Assembly (NCBI GenBank): GCA_938022205.1
Contig: CALIEB010000005.1
Coordinates: 109,557 to 173,556 of the forward strand
DNA: 64,000 nucleotides
Source: an uncultured Anaerolineae bacterium
Lineage (GTDB): Bacteria; Chloroflexota; Anaerolineae; Aggregatilineales; Phototrophicaceae
Direction: 5' to 3'
Shown here piece by piece: positions 41,873-50,974 of the stretch. A program made the translations under genes and the position numbers. Below the pieces are notes generated by a model. It searched no databases. It was not told where the DNA came from and saw only the letters and a program-made list of their open reading frames with translations. Position 1 is the first letter of the stretch. The number at the start of each line of letters is the position of its first letter.

Positions 41873-42937
41873 CTATTCGTTGAACAGCTCGCCGACGCTG
41901 CGACCTTCGTGAGCGCGCAAAATCACCTCGCTCAACATAGGCGCGACGGACAAGATGGTCATGTTAGGCAGGCGTTTCTCCTTAGGTATGGTTAAGGTGT
42001 TGGTGAAAATAATCTCTTTCAGGTTGAGCGCAGCAAGCCGTTCATAGGCGATGTCGGAAAGAAAAGCGTGCGTAAAGGCAAAGTAGACATCGCGCGCACC
42101 CGCTTCGCGCACCACGTTCACGGCGTTGACAATGCTGCCCGCCGTATTGACCTCATCGTCCACTAGCAGCACGTTCTTGTCCTTCACGTCACCGATGAGT
42201 GACAAGGCTTCGGGGCGTTCGGCGTTATCCACGCGACGTTTCTCGACAAACGCCAGCGGCACGTCAAGCGCAGCTGCCCAGTTGCGCCCCTGCTTAGCAA
42301 AGCCCAAATCGGTCGCTACGACGACCAAGTCAGGGATTTTCTTTTCGCGCACGTAATCGCTCAAAAGGTAGAACGCGGTTAGCGCGTCGCCCGGCACGTT
42401 AAAAAAGCCTTGAATTTGCCCACTGTGCAAGTCGATGGTGATGTAACGGTCTGCGCCTGCCGTTTCGATAAGGTTGGCGACGAGACGCGCGGTAATCGGC
42501 ACACGCGGTTGGTCTTTCTTGTCCGAGCGTGTGTAGCTAAGATATGGCACAACGAGGTTGATACGCCACGCCGAATCCCGTTTGAGCGCGTCAATCATAA
42601 TCAGCATTTCCATGAAGTTCTCGTGGACGGGCGAAGCCATCGTCTGGATAAGATACACGTCCCTGCCGCGCACGCTCTCTTTGAGCTTGATAAAGATGTT
42701 CTCGTTAGAGAACATCGTGCGCTCATAGACACCCAAATGAATGTCGCGGTAAGCCTCCATTTGGCTGATAATCTGCGCAATTTCCGCGCCTAACTCCCCG
42801 CCCGCCGAACCACAAAACAGCTTCATCTTGCCAAACTGCATGCGCGATTGGCGTTCGTCGTAAGGGCGGTCGTATTTAGTCCCCGGCACTTTGTCTGGCA
42901 CGCTCTGGTCTCCCTCGTGTGTGTTAGCTGCTGCCAT
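41873..42937 (-). CDS. prs: Ribose-phosphate pyrophosphokinase
   Basis: A 354-residue enzyme making PRPP from ribose 5-phosphate and ATP. It has the two type I phosphoribosyltransferase-like halves, the MASPVHENFMEMLIMIDALKR and DLHSGQIQGFF motifs, and the PRPP-binding loop VLLVDDEVNTAGSI. Residues 1-37 are an added polar N-terminal extension. The PRPP loop differs from the common VDDMIDTAGT, with Glu-Val-Asn in the middle, so regulation may differ. It is the third gene of the operon, 3 bp after meaB. Confidence 0.93.
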   Translation of the reverse strand: MAAANTHEGDQSVPDKVPGTKYDRPYDERQSRMQFGKMKLFCGSAGGELGAEIAQIISQMEAYRDIHLGVYERTMFSNENIFIKLKESVRGRDVYLIQTMASPVHENFMEMLIMIDALKRDSAWRINLVVPYLSYTRSDKKDQPRVPITARLVANLIETAGADRYITIDLHSGQIQGFFNVPGDALTAFYLLSDYVREKKIPDLVVVATDLGFAKQGRNWAAALDVPLAFVEKRRVDNAERPEALSLIGDVKDKNVLLVDDEVNTAGSIVNAVNVVREAGARDVYFAFTHAFLSDIAYERLAALNLKEIIFTNTLTIPKEKRLPNMTILSVAPMLSEVILRAHEGRSVGELFNE

Positions 42938-42940
42938 AGC

Positions 42941-43951
42941 TTAAGATTGTCCGTTGGAAGTTAACAGCTGCGCGACTGCACTCTGCGGGTCAAGCTGACG
43001 ACGGCGCACGCGCTCAATGAGCGTTTGCAACTGCGTCGTGTCCGTGCGCGCCTGCCATGCCGCAAAAAGCGTCTCGCGCAAGCGTTCGTAAAGCTCAAGC
43101 TCAATGGCGCGGCTTTCGATGATGCCGCTTTTGTCGTTTTCTTGCAAATGCTGGCGATGTGCGGCAATCGCTTCGATAAGCTCATCGATGCCCTTGCTAT
43201 CTGTGGCGACTGTTTGCACAACCGGCGGCAGCCACAGCGGCAGCTGTCCGCTAGGCGCAATGTTGACCTGCATGCGCATGACCTGACCGTGATGCGCGAT
43301 GAGCTGCTCCTTGCTGGCAGGATGCCCTAGCTCTAGCATGGTGCGCAGCGCGCGCAGGGTCTGGCTTGCACCTGGGCGGTCTGACTTGTTGACCACCAGC
43401 ACGTCGGCAATCTCGAGGATGCCGGCTTTAATGGCTTGGATATCGTCACCCATGCCCGGTGCTTCGACCACCACCGTGGTATGTGCCGTGCGCACGATGT
43501 CGACTTCACTCTGACCCGCGCCGACTGTTTCGACAATGATGATGTCAAAGCCCGCCGCGTCCATCACGCGCACAAAGTCGCGGGTGTGCGTTGCCAACCC
43601 GCCCAGATTGCCGCGCGTTGCCATGCTACGGATAAAAATGCCCGTGTCACCGGAAAGGTCGCGCATGCGAATGCGGTCGCCCAAAATCGCGCCGCCGCTA
43701 AACGGGCTGGTAGGGTCGACAGCAATAATCGCTACCTCTTGGTTAAGCGCGCGGTAGGCTTTGGCGAGCGCGTTCACCAGCGAGCTTTTACCGCTGCCCG
43801 GCGCACCCGTCACGCCGACTACCCATGCCTTGCCCGTGTGTGCATACAGCTGTGCTAGTTCTTCCTGCGCGTTGTCATTCTCCACATAGGTAAGCAAGCG
43901 CGCTAATGCCCGCCTACTGCCTTCTAACAACTCTTGGACAAGATTAGCCAT
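42941..43951 (-). CDS. meaB: Methylmalonyl-CoA mutase-associated GTPase MeaB
   Basis: A 336-residue P-loop G3E-family GTPase that guards the loading and repair of adenosylcobalamin in methylmalonyl-CoA mutase. It has Walker [15 protein letters not shown], the [24 protein letters not shown] segment, [12 protein letters not shown] and the NKSD base motif, then a C-terminal dimerization helix. The start at 43951 (MANLVQ) overlaps the end of the B12-subunit gene by 8 bp; longer starts would extend through that gene. Its adjacency to the B12 subunit confirms the function. Confidence 0.95.
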   Translation of the reverse strand: MANLVQELLEGSRRALARLLTYVENDNAQEELAQLYAHTGKAWVVGVTGAPGSGKSSLVNALAKAYRALNQEVAIIAVDPTSPFSGGAILGDRIRMRDLSGDTGIFIRSMATRGNLGGLATHTRDFVRVMDAAGFDIIIVETVGAGQSEVDIVRTAHTTVVVEAPGMGDDIQAIKAGILEIADVLVVNKSDRPGASQTLRALRTMLELGHPASKEQLIAHHGQVMRMQVNIAPSGQLPLWLPPVVQTVATDSKGIDELIEAIAAHRQHLQENDKSGIIESRAIELELYERLRETLFAAWQARTDTTQLQTLIERVRRRQLDPQSAVAQLLTSNGQS

Positions 43952-44351
43952 TCGATGTCCTTGCCGCCACCAATGCATGGATAAAGTCGCGGATTTCTTC
44001 GGTCGAAGTGCCGGGACCAAAAACCCCCGCTACGCCGGCTTGCATAAGAGCATCCTTGTCTTCTTCGGGAATAATGCCGCCCACAATAATCGGCACATCC
44101 GCCAACTCAGCAGCATCCATGACCTCGCGGATGCGCGGCACCAGCGTCAAGTGCGCGCCGCTGAGGATGCTCAGCCCCACCACGTCCACGTCTTCTTGCA
44201 ACGCTGCTTCAGCAATCATCTCCGGCGTTTGCCGCAACCCTGTGTAGATGACCTCCATGCCCGCATCGCGCAAGGCACGCGCAATGACTTTAGCACCTCT
44301 GTCATGTCCATCTAAGCCGGGTTTGGCGATTAAAACTCTTGGCGCACGCAT
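43944..44351 (-). CDS. mcmA2: Methylmalonyl-CoA mutase, B12-binding (small) subunit
   Basis: A 135-residue stand-alone cobalamin-binding domain. The base-off/His-on motif DxHxxG is present ([11 protein letters not shown]), followed by LSILSGAH and the [11 protein letters not shown] loop that holds the nucleotide tail. It complements the catalytic subunit at 21864, about 20 kb away; related split mutases are known in archaea and some bacteria. It heads an operon with meaB, read from an extended -10 identical to that of the large-subunit gene. Confidence 0.95.
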   Translation of the reverse strand: MRAPRVLIAKPGLDGHDRGAKVIARALRDAGMEVIYTGLRQTPEMIAEAALQEDVDVVGLSILSGAHLTLVPRIREVMDAAELADVPIIVGGIIPEEDKDALMQAGVAGVFGPGTSTEEIRDFIHALVAARTSNG

Positions 44352-44392
44352 TTGGCAACATCCTTTACTCGGTTAAAAATTCTCTTGTGTTT

Positions 44393-44401
44393 ATTATAGC
44401 A
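44393..44401 (-). promoter_or_regulatory. Extended -10 of the mutase small subunit-meaB operon
   Basis: TGCTATAAT on the minus strand, about 40 bp before the start codon. It is the same nine bases as the -10 of the large-subunit gene. Confidence 0.6.
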
Positions 44402-44486
44402 AACAATGGCGAATTTTTGACCGCGCTTATACAAAAATTACACCAAACAAGAATGCCTTCCATAGTGTGCGCGTTAGCGCGGTGTG

Positions 44487-44495
44487 TGTTACAAT
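44487..44495 (+). promoter_or_regulatory. Extended -10 of the large sensor kinase
   Basis: TGTTACAAT, about 60 bp upstream of the kinase start; the leader in between is T-rich. Confidence 0.45.
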
Positions 44496-44557
44496 ACGAT
44501 AGGATTGTTGTTTTGTTTGACATATAAGCGTTCGTTTTAGAATGGCAGGGGCGACCC

Positions 44558-47500
44558 ATGAGCTTACGCACAGAAACCACTCACTCACGTGAACGTTCCC
44601 TGTGGCGGCTGGTGATTTTAGCACTGATGGTGGCTACACTGGTGGCCAACGTGGTCTATCTTGCCACCGCATTGTCTTATCGCAGCCAGCCCTTTTTAGG
44701 GGCAATTCTGCGCCAGACGCTGGTGGTCACCCCGGGACTCCCCAGCGGAAACGTAGCGTGGACGGGGCTAAGCGCGGGCTTACGCCACCAAGACTTGCTT
44801 ATAAGTTTCGACGGTGAGCGGTTGTCCGTGAACCCTACCGATAAGGTGAGCGCGTTCGCACGTTATCAAGCCTTGCTCAAGACGCGCAAAGCGGGCGATG
44901 TGGTGAGCATTGAAGTTTGGCGCGCCGCCGAAAACGTGCGCCAAGCAGATCCTTGCATGCCTACGCAAGACCCCGCCATTGCGCAGTGCACCTTCACGTT
45001 TGCGCTCATGCCGTTGCCTGACAGCGACTTTTTGTCGTTCTTTTTGCTGCCTTATGTCAGCAGCGTCATTATCATGCTGATAGGTTTCATCGTCTTTTAT
45101 TACCGCCAACACACCCGCGAGGGCTTGGTCGTGGTCGCCATAAGCCAAACCGCCGCATGGTTTACAGGAGGGCTATTTGACACAGGCACAACAGGTGTTT
45201 TGTTGCCGGTCTGGCTTGTTCAAGTCACACTGCTAGGCGGAAGTCTAGTCACGCTAGGGCTGATTTTCCCGCGCCCTCTGCGTGTCGTGTGGCGATTCCC
45301 CTTCATCAGTCACTTGCCTTTGGCTGTAAGTCTCGCGGTCGGGGTGGCATTTTCTGCCTTTTACAACCTAGCGAACGACCTCTTTGACAACGCAGCCGCC
45401 CCCCAGTACGCGACGTTTTACACGATCATCAGCGTCGTAGCGATGTTGTTGATCATCTGGCTTTTTCAACGCCCGCGCGCCGTGACGCTGGAGACACGCC
45501 GTCAGGTTGATATTATGCTGATTGGCATGCTGCTGATGATTATTCCTGCGGGGCTGTGGCTGTTGAACCGCTTCTTGCTCACCAATATTGGCGTGCAGCT
45601 GCCGATTAACTTTGAGGGCATCATCCCGCTGTACGTGTTCCCGGTGACAGCCATTGCGTTTGGGCTGCTGCAGTATCGCCGCATCGACACCGACCGCATC
45701 ATCAGCCAAAGCATCACCTACGGCATCATGCTTGCAGCACTGCTCTTGGCAACGTTCCTGATTACGTTAGGTGCAACGATTATCGCGTTGGATTTGTTTA
45801 GCCTGACCAACATCTTCGGCATCGCGCTGGTGCTGTTCGTCATGGTCATGCTGTTTACACCTTTTCGCAACCGCTTGCAAGACCGCATCGACGCGCTCTA
45901 CTACCGCGCTCGCCGCAACTATCAGCAAAAGGTAGAAGAGTTTGGGCAAGAGCTGGTGTCGCTTAATCGCTACGAGGACATCGTTCAGCGTTTCCGCGCC
46001 CTTGTGGACGAGACTATCGCGCCGACTGCTCTCTTCATCTTCATCCAAGCGCGTGAGGGTGATGACTTTCTGCCTTACAACCCGCAAGGACGCGACACAG
46101 ACGTGCGCTTTGCCGCCAACAGCCCGCTCGTGCAGTTCTTGAAGGAAACGGACGGCACGGTACTATTTGCACCCGGCGAACCCTTTCCCGCCAGCCTTTA
46201 CACCGAAGCCGCGCGCTTGCGCATCTTGCGCACGCAAGTGCTTGCGCCGCTCAAAACCACAACGCGCTTAACGGGTTTTGTGGTACTTGCCCCGCCTCGC
46301 AGCGGCATGCACTACACGTTTGAGGAGATGCGCTTTATTAACAGCCTCACAGCACAGCTGGCGATTGGCACCGAGCGCGCCCAGGTTATCAACTCGCTTG
46401 AACAGCGCGTGCGCGAGCTGGACGTGTTGAGCCAGATGGGGCAAGCGGTCAACTTCACCATTGAGTTTGACGACCTACTAGAGCTTATCTACGCGCAAAC
46501 CACCCGTTTGATTAAAGCCCCCTGCTTCTACATTGTGCTGTTTGATGAAGGCACGAACCAGCTTTATTACGGGTTTTTCCTCGAGAACGATGACCGTGAG
46601 CCGAGCAAAGAAAACGTGCGCTGGACGCTGGACGCTGGGTTAATCAGCGAGGTCGTGCGCAGCAACAAGCCGCTGCGCGTCGAGAACTATGCGTTTGAGA
46701 TGGAAAAACGTGGGCTGACCGTTCAAATAGAAAACCCGCACCTACGCGCTTGGATGGGCGTGCCGCTGACAGCAGGCAAGCGCACGCTGGGCGTGATTGC
46801 ACTGGCACACCTCAAAGCAGGCGCGGCATTTACCGACGACCAGTTCAAAATTTTTGCCGACATTGGCGCGTTGGCAGCAACGTCACTCGACAAGGCGCGC
46901 CTCTTTAGCGAGACAAAAGTGCGCGAACGTCAGCTCACCGTGCTGAACGACATCAGCCGCCAGCTCGTCGCTACAGAGTCCGACGTAGAGAAGCTGCTGC
47001 AAATCATCACCAAGAGTGCGGTTGAAATTTTGAACGGTGAAGCAGGGTCGCTGCTGCTGGCAGCAGAAGACGACGAAAGCAAGTTAGAGTTCCGCGTGGT
47101 GATTGGTGGTGCTGGCGCGGGCTTGCAAGGCTCGCGCATTAACCGCACAGAGGGCATCGCAGGACAAGTGGTCAAAACGAGCAAGCCGCTCATCGTCAAC
47201 GACGCGGCGCACGACCCGCGCCACAAAGGTGTCACCGACAAGTTCACCACGCAATCGCTGCTAGCCGTGCCGCTTATCGCCAAGAACAACGTCATCGGCG
47301 TGCTAGAGGTTCTCAACAAACTAGACGGCACGTTCTTCGTGGACGCAGATGCTGAGCTGCTCACGACGTTTGCAGGGCAAGCCGCCGTCGCCATTGAAAA
47401 CGCGCGCTTGTTCCGCATGACCGACTTGCAGCTTGCCCAGCGTGTGCGCGAGTTGGAAACGCTTGAGCGCATCGACACGGAGCTTAACCGCACGCTTGAC

Positions 47501-48703
47501 CTGCAAGAGGTGGGCAACATTACCGTGCGCTCCGCCACACAAACGCTCAACGCGCAAGCCGGCGCGCTGGGTATCGTCACCAGCACACATCTTGAGATTG
47601 TCGGCATCATAGGCTATCAAGAAGAAGACTATCCGCCTAATGCGGACGGGCTGCGCTGGCCCCTAGACCAAGGCATCGTAGCGCGCGTGCTGCGCACACG
47701 TCAACCCGACCTTGTGACGGATGTTAGCATTGACCCTGACTACAAGCGTGGGCTGCGCAACAGCCTCAGCCAAATCACCGTGCCGATGTTCAGCGGCGAT
47801 GATGTCAACGCCGTGCTAATTTTGGAGCGCAGCCAATCCCGCTTCACGCTGAACGACTGGGCATTTGCCCAGCGGTTGGCAGAACACGCTAGCATCGCCA
47901 TCGCCAACGCTCAGCTTTACGCGGCGTTGACCCGCGCTAACAAGTCCAAGAGCGAATTCATGGGCTTTGCCGCGCACGAGCTGAAGAACCCGCTCGCCAG
48001 CGTCAAAGGCTACGCAGACGTGCTGCTCACGGGCATGACAGGCGAGCTAACCGAGCAGCAGCGCAACTTCATCGGCATCATCCACAGCAACGCTAACCGC
48101 ATGCAGACTATCATCGACGACCTGAAAGCCAGCGCGCAGATGGACGCGGACGAGTTCCGCGTTGACCTTGCGCCGATGGACATCCGCCACGCCGTCATCG
48201 AAACGCTGCGCCCCTTCTCGCAGTTCATGAGCGAAAAAGGGCAGCAGCTGATTAACAACGTGCCTGACAACTTGCCGCTGGTGATGGGGGACGAAACGCG
48301 CCTCATTCAGGTGTTAACCAACCTTGTCAGCAACGCCCATAAATATAGCCCGCCCAACACCACCATTACCATTAGCGCAGAAGTGCGCAGCAACTACGTT
48401 GACCAGCAAGGCAAACGCCGCCCGCCCATGTTGGTTGTGGCTGTCAAAGACCAAGGTTTAGGCATCAGCAAGGAAGACCAAGCGCGCCTGTTCAAAGAGA
48501 AGTATTTCCGCAGCAGCAACAAAGTCGCTCTCGAACAGCCCGGCACCGGCTTGGGGATGATGCTCACGCAGGGGATTATGCTCAAGCACAACGGTGAGAT
48601 TTGGTTCGAGAGCGAGCTGGGTAAGGGGTCGACGTTCTACATCTCGCTGCCACTTGCGCCGCAGGAAATGCAAACGCACATCGGTGAAGTGGCTTCAGAT
48701 TAG
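44558..48703 (+). CDS. Large membrane sensor histidine kinase: PDZ-like, multi-TM, about four GAF domains
   Basis: A 1381-residue orphan kinase. TM1 (~16-38) is followed by an external PDZ-like region (~58-150), a bundle of membrane helices (~160-435), and then a soluble part. GAF-like domains are at about 470-620, 640-790, 800-955 and 970-1125, the first being the most divergent. The HisKA domain has the phosphoryl-accepting His1140 in FAAHELKNPL, and the HATPase_c domain has QVLTNLVSNAHKYS, VKDQGLGIS and GTGLGMMLTQGI. All kinase boxes are intact. GAF domains often bind cyclic nucleotides, heme or other small ligands; none can be assigned. No response regulator is adjacent. A strong terminator follows. 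Confidence 0.9.
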   Translation: MSLRTETTHSRERSLWRLVILALMVATLVANVVYLATALSYRSQPFLGAILRQTLVVTPGLPSGNVAWTGLSAGLRHQDLLISFDGERLSVNPTDKVSAFARYQALLKTRKAGDVVSIEVWRAAENVRQADPCMPTQDPAIAQCTFTFALMPLPDSDFLSFFLLPYVSSVIIMLIGFIVFYYRQHTREGLVVVAISQTAAWFTGGLFDTGTTGVLLPVWLVQVTLLGGSLVTLGLIFPRPLRVVWRFPFISHLPLAVSLAVGVAFSAFYNLANDLFDNAAAPQYATFYTIISVVAMLLIIWLFQRPRAVTLETRRQVDIMLIGMLLMIIPAGLWLLNRFLLTNIGVQLPINFEGIIPLYVFPVTAIAFGLLQYRRIDTDRIISQSITYGIMLAALLLATFLITLGATIIALDLFSLTNIFGIALVLFVMVMLFTPFRNRLQDRIDALYYRARRNYQQKVEEFGQELVSLNRYEDIVQRFRALVDETIAPTALFIFIQAREGDDFLPYNPQGRDTDVRFAANSPLVQFLKETDGTVLFAPGEPFPASLYTEAARLRILRTQVLAPLKTTTRLTGFVVLAPPRSGMHYTFEEMRFINSLTAQLAIGTERAQVINSLEQRVRELDVLSQMGQAVNFTIEFDDLLELIYAQTTRLIKAPCFYIVLFDEGTNQLYYGFFLENDDREPSKENVRWTLDAGLISEVVRSNKPLRVENYAFEMEKRGLTVQIENPHLRAWMGVPLTAGKRTLGVIALAHLKAGAAFTDDQFKIFADIGALAATSLDKARLFSETKVRERQLTVLNDISRQLVATESDVEKLLQIITKSAVEILNGEAGSLLLAAEDDESKLEFRVVIGGAGAGLQGSRINRTEGIAGQVVKTSKPLIVNDAAHDPRHKGVTDKFTTQSLLAVPLIAKNNVIGVLEVLNKLDGTFFVDADAELLTTFAGQAAVAIENARLFRMTDLQLAQRVRELETLERIDTELNRTLDLQEVGNITVRSATQTLNAQAGALGIVTSTHLEIVGIIGYQEEDYPPNADGLRWPLDQGIVARVLRTRQPDLVTDVSIDPDYKRGLRNSLSQITVPMFSGDDVNAVLILERSQSRFTLNDWAFAQRLAEHASIAIANAQLYAALTRANKSKSEFMGFAAHELKNPLASVKGYADVLLTGMTGELTEQQRNFIGIIHSNANRMQTIIDDLKASAQMDADEFRVDLAPMDIRHAVIETLRPFSQFMSEKGQQLINNVPDNLPLVMGDETRLIQVLTNLVSNAHKYSPPNTTITISAEVRSNYVDQQGKRRPPMLVVAVKDQGLGISKEDQARLFKEKYFRSSNKVALEQPGTGLGMMLTQGIMLKHNGEIWFESELGKGSTFYISLPLAPQEMQTHIGEVASD

Positions 48704-48708
48704 CGCAG

Positions 48709-48731
48709 CAAGAGGGCGTTGCGCCCTCTTG
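48709..48731. terminator. Bidirectional terminator between sensor kinase and thioredoxin
   Basis: A perfect 10-bp inverted repeat, CAAGAGGGCG (48709-48718), TTG loop, CGCCCTCTTG (48722-48731). It sits between convergent stop codons and can serve both genes. Confidence 0.9.
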
Positions 48732-48748
48732 TTTGTGACATGCGCCGC

Positions 48749-49078
48749 TTAGCTCAAGTGCGGCGTGAGCTTTTTGACAATTTCCGCCTTAGGCTTAAAG
48801 CCCGTAACGCGCTCGACGGGTTGTCCGCCCTTGAACAAAATCAGCGTGGGAATGCCCATGATGCCATATCGCATCAGCACGTCAGGGTTGGCATCGGCAT
48901 CCAGCTTCGCCACGCGCATTTTGCCGTCATACTCTTTAGCAAGTTCTTCGACGATGGGCGCAATCATCTTACAAGGACCGCACCACTCCGCCCAAAAGTC
49001 GACCAAAACAGGTTTTTCAGAGTCTAGCACATTGCTTTGAAAATCGCCGCTGTTCACTTCAAAAGGCTTGGTTGCCAT
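48749..49078 (-). CDS. trxA: Thioredoxin
   Basis: A 109-residue classical thioredoxin, a general disulfide reductase. It has the WCGPCK active site, a DFWAEWCGPC core, the Asp-containing VAKLDADANPD strand and the cis-Pro in GIPTLILF. Length is standard. GAGGAG precedes the start. It is divergent from hrcA and convergent with the sensor kinase. Confidence 0.97.
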   Translation of the reverse strand: MATKPFEVNSGDFQSNVLDSEKPVLVDFWAEWCGPCKMIAPIVEELAKEYDGKMRVAKLDADANPDVLMRYGIMGIPTLILFKGGQPVERVTGFKPKAEIVKKLTPHLS

Positions 49079-49168
49079 AGCTGCTCCTCAATCGGCTCAA
49101 TAAACGGATTGCATGATAAGTGACGTGCTAAGCATCTGTTTTCTTACGCTAATCCTATAGGGCTGCCC

Positions 49169-49197
49169 TTAAAAAGCAAGCCTTTTCCGCATACAAT
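49169..49197 (+). promoter_or_regulatory. Probable hrcA promoter
   Basis: TTAAAA (49169-49174), 17-bp spacer, TACAAT (49192-49197). A palindrome, AGGGCTGCCCT (49159-49169), abuts the -35. No CIRCE element is visible. Confidence 0.5.
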
Positions 49198-49229
49198 GGA
49201 GAGTAAGCCTCAACGAAAGACACAATGCT

Positions 49230-50312
49230 ATGAGCAGCGAACAAAACACCAACACACAAATGCCAGAGCTTACACGCCGTCAAGCGGACATTTTGTCGCT
49301 GATTATCCGCGTTTACAGCGAAAACGCCGAGCCAGTTAGCTCTAAGCTGCTTGTGGAACGGCACGGGCTGAACATTAGCTCGGCGACCGTGCGCAACGAG
49401 ATGGCGCGCCTTGAAGAGATGGGCTTTATCACCGCGCCGCACACGTCGGCGGGGCGTATCCCCACCGCCATGGGCTACCGCTATTTCGTGCGCGGGCTGC
49501 TCAATCAACCGCACGTGCCACCGCCCGCAGAAGCAAGTCTAGGCATTCGCCTGAGCCAACCCCCCAGCAACCTCGAGCAGTGGCTAAGGCAGGCGGCGGG
49601 CGTGCTAGCGCGTTCAAGCGCAGCCGCATCGCTGGTGACAACGCTTAGCCCCGAGCAGAACCGCTTTAAGCATCTCGAACTCATCGCCATTCAAGGGCGA
49701 CTGGTGCTGTTGGTGCTGGTTTTGCAGGGCGGCGTAGTGCAGCAGCGCATGATCAACCTGAGCGAGCCGCTGCCGCAGGAGCTGCTCAGCCAGACCGCCG
49801 ACCGCCTCAACGCGCTATGTGCCAACAGCAGCGCGCCACAGCTGCGGCTCAAGCTGCGCACGCTCAACGAGCTTGAGCGTGAAATTGGCGAGTTTGTTGC
49901 CGATTTAATGGAGCGTGCTAGCAGCACACACACGGTCTATCAAGACGGGCTAAGCGAGCTGGTGCGCGCCTTTAACGACAGCGAGGGCGCAGAGCAAGCC
50001 ATCCGCATCTATGAAGAGCCTACCTTCTTAGATTTCGTGGTACAGGAACTACAAGACCCAAGCCAAGAGGCGCACGTGCAGGTTATTATAGCCGGAGACG
50101 GTCGCTTTACCGAGCTTGACCAAGTGAGCATTGTGATTAGTCGCTACGGCGTAAAGGGGCAGATGAGCGGCACGTTGGGCGTGTTTGGTCCCACGCGCAT
50201 CAACTATGACCGCGCCATTGGGGTGGTGCGCTATGTCGCGGGCGTGATGACCGAGACGCTTGCCGACCTGTATAACCCTGACAGCAGTGAGCAAAAAGAA
50301 GAAAGTGATTAG
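49230..50312 (+). CDS. hrcA: Heat-shock repressor HrcA
   Basis: A 360-residue repressor of chaperone genes. The N-terminal winged helix is seen in LTRRQADILSLIIRVYSENAEPVSS and SSATVRNEMARLEEMGFITAPHTSAGRIPTAMGYRYFV. The long C-terminal GAF-like domain includes VVIIAGDGRF-like and GTLGVFGPTRINYDRAIGVVRYVA segments, the latter a strong family marker. It leads hrcA-grpE-dnaK-dnaJ-prmA. HrcA normally binds CIRCE (TTAGCACTC-N9-GAGTGCTAA), which was not found here, so its operator may have diverged. Confidence 0.96.
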   Translation: MSSEQNTNTQMPELTRRQADILSLIIRVYSENAEPVSSKLLVERHGLNISSATVRNEMARLEEMGFITAPHTSAGRIPTAMGYRYFVRGLLNQPHVPPPAEASLGIRLSQPPSNLEQWLRQAAGVLARSSAAASLVTTLSPEQNRFKHLELIAIQGRLVLLVLVLQGGVVQQRMINLSEPLPQELLSQTADRLNALCANSSAPQLRLKLRTLNELEREIGEFVADLMERASSTHTVYQDGLSELVRAFNDSEGAEQAIRIYEEPTFLDFVVQELQDPSQEAHVQVIIAGDGRFTELDQVSIVISRYGVKGQMSGTLGVFGPTRINYDRAIGVVRYVAGVMTETLADLYNPDSSEQKEESD

Positions 50313-50347
50313 TCTTCTGTAAATGTTAACAAGATTCTATGATTTAT

Positions 50348-50376
50348 CGACTAGACTAATGGCGCGATAGTCGCCA
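50348..50376 (+). promoter_or_regulatory. Alternative dyads upstream of grpE
   Basis: CGACTA (50348-50353) can pair with TAGTCG (50368-50373), while TGGCG (50360-50364) can pair with CGCCA (50372-50376). The two pairings exclude each other. A regulatory role in place of CIRCE is speculative. Confidence 0.3.
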
Positions 50377-50402
50377 CATAATTACTTTGGAGTGAGGCAC
50401 GT

Positions 50403-50921
50403 ATGAGCGAACAACCACACGCAGAGACCCCTATGACAGAAGAAAGCACTCCTTCCGAAAGCCAACCCAGCGACGAATTGGCACAGGCTCTCGCCCAAGC
50501 GCAAGCCAACCTTGACGGCTGGCAGCGCGCTCGCGCCGAGTTTGCCAACTACAAGAAGCGCGTGGAAAAAGAGATGCGTGAGGCAGAAGAGCGCGGCGCA
50601 CTAGAAGCCATTGCGCACGCCCTGCCGATTATGGACGACTTCGCTCGTGCGCTGGATAACATCCCTGACGACTTAGCCGACCACCCTTGGGTAAGCGGCA
50701 CAGCCCTCATCCTCAAGAAGTTTGACAAGCTGCTGGAAACGTACGCCGTGACCGTTATCGACCCAGTGGGACAGCCGTTTAACCCCCGCTTGCACGAAGC
50801 CATCGGCATGGATGAAGCCAGCGAGACCTACCCCAGTGGCACGGTGACCGCCACGATGCAAAAAGGCTATGTGAGCGGTGAGCGCGTGCTGCGCCCTGCG
50901 CTAGTGCGGGTTGCCAGTTAG
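50403..50921 (+). CDS. grpE: Nucleotide exchange factor GrpE
   Basis: A 172-residue co-chaperone that releases ADP from DnaK. The N-terminal acidic disordered stretch leads to the long dimerization helix ([42 protein letters not shown]). The beta-domain follows, with [20 protein letters not shown] and [25 protein letters not shown] is the ribosome site. It lies 90 bp after hrcA and 53 bp before dnaK. Confidence 0.96.
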   Translation: MSEQPHAETPMTEESTPSESQPSDELAQALAQAQANLDGWQRARAEFANYKKRVEKEMREAEERGALEAIAHALPIMDDFARALDNIPDDLADHPWVSGTALILKKFDKLLETYAVTVIDPVGQPFNPRLHEAIGMDEASETYPSGTVTATMQKGYVSGERVLRPALVRVAS

Positions 50922-50974
50922 TCCACAGTTTTCGGTTATTATTTTTAGCTATCATTTCAGGAGAAGCAAGACAC

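Noticed and set aside
49120..49140. CIRCE half-site (GTGCTAAG) between trxA and hrcA
   Set aside because: Only one half resembles GAGTGCTAA; the matching TTAGCACTC half at the right distance is absent.
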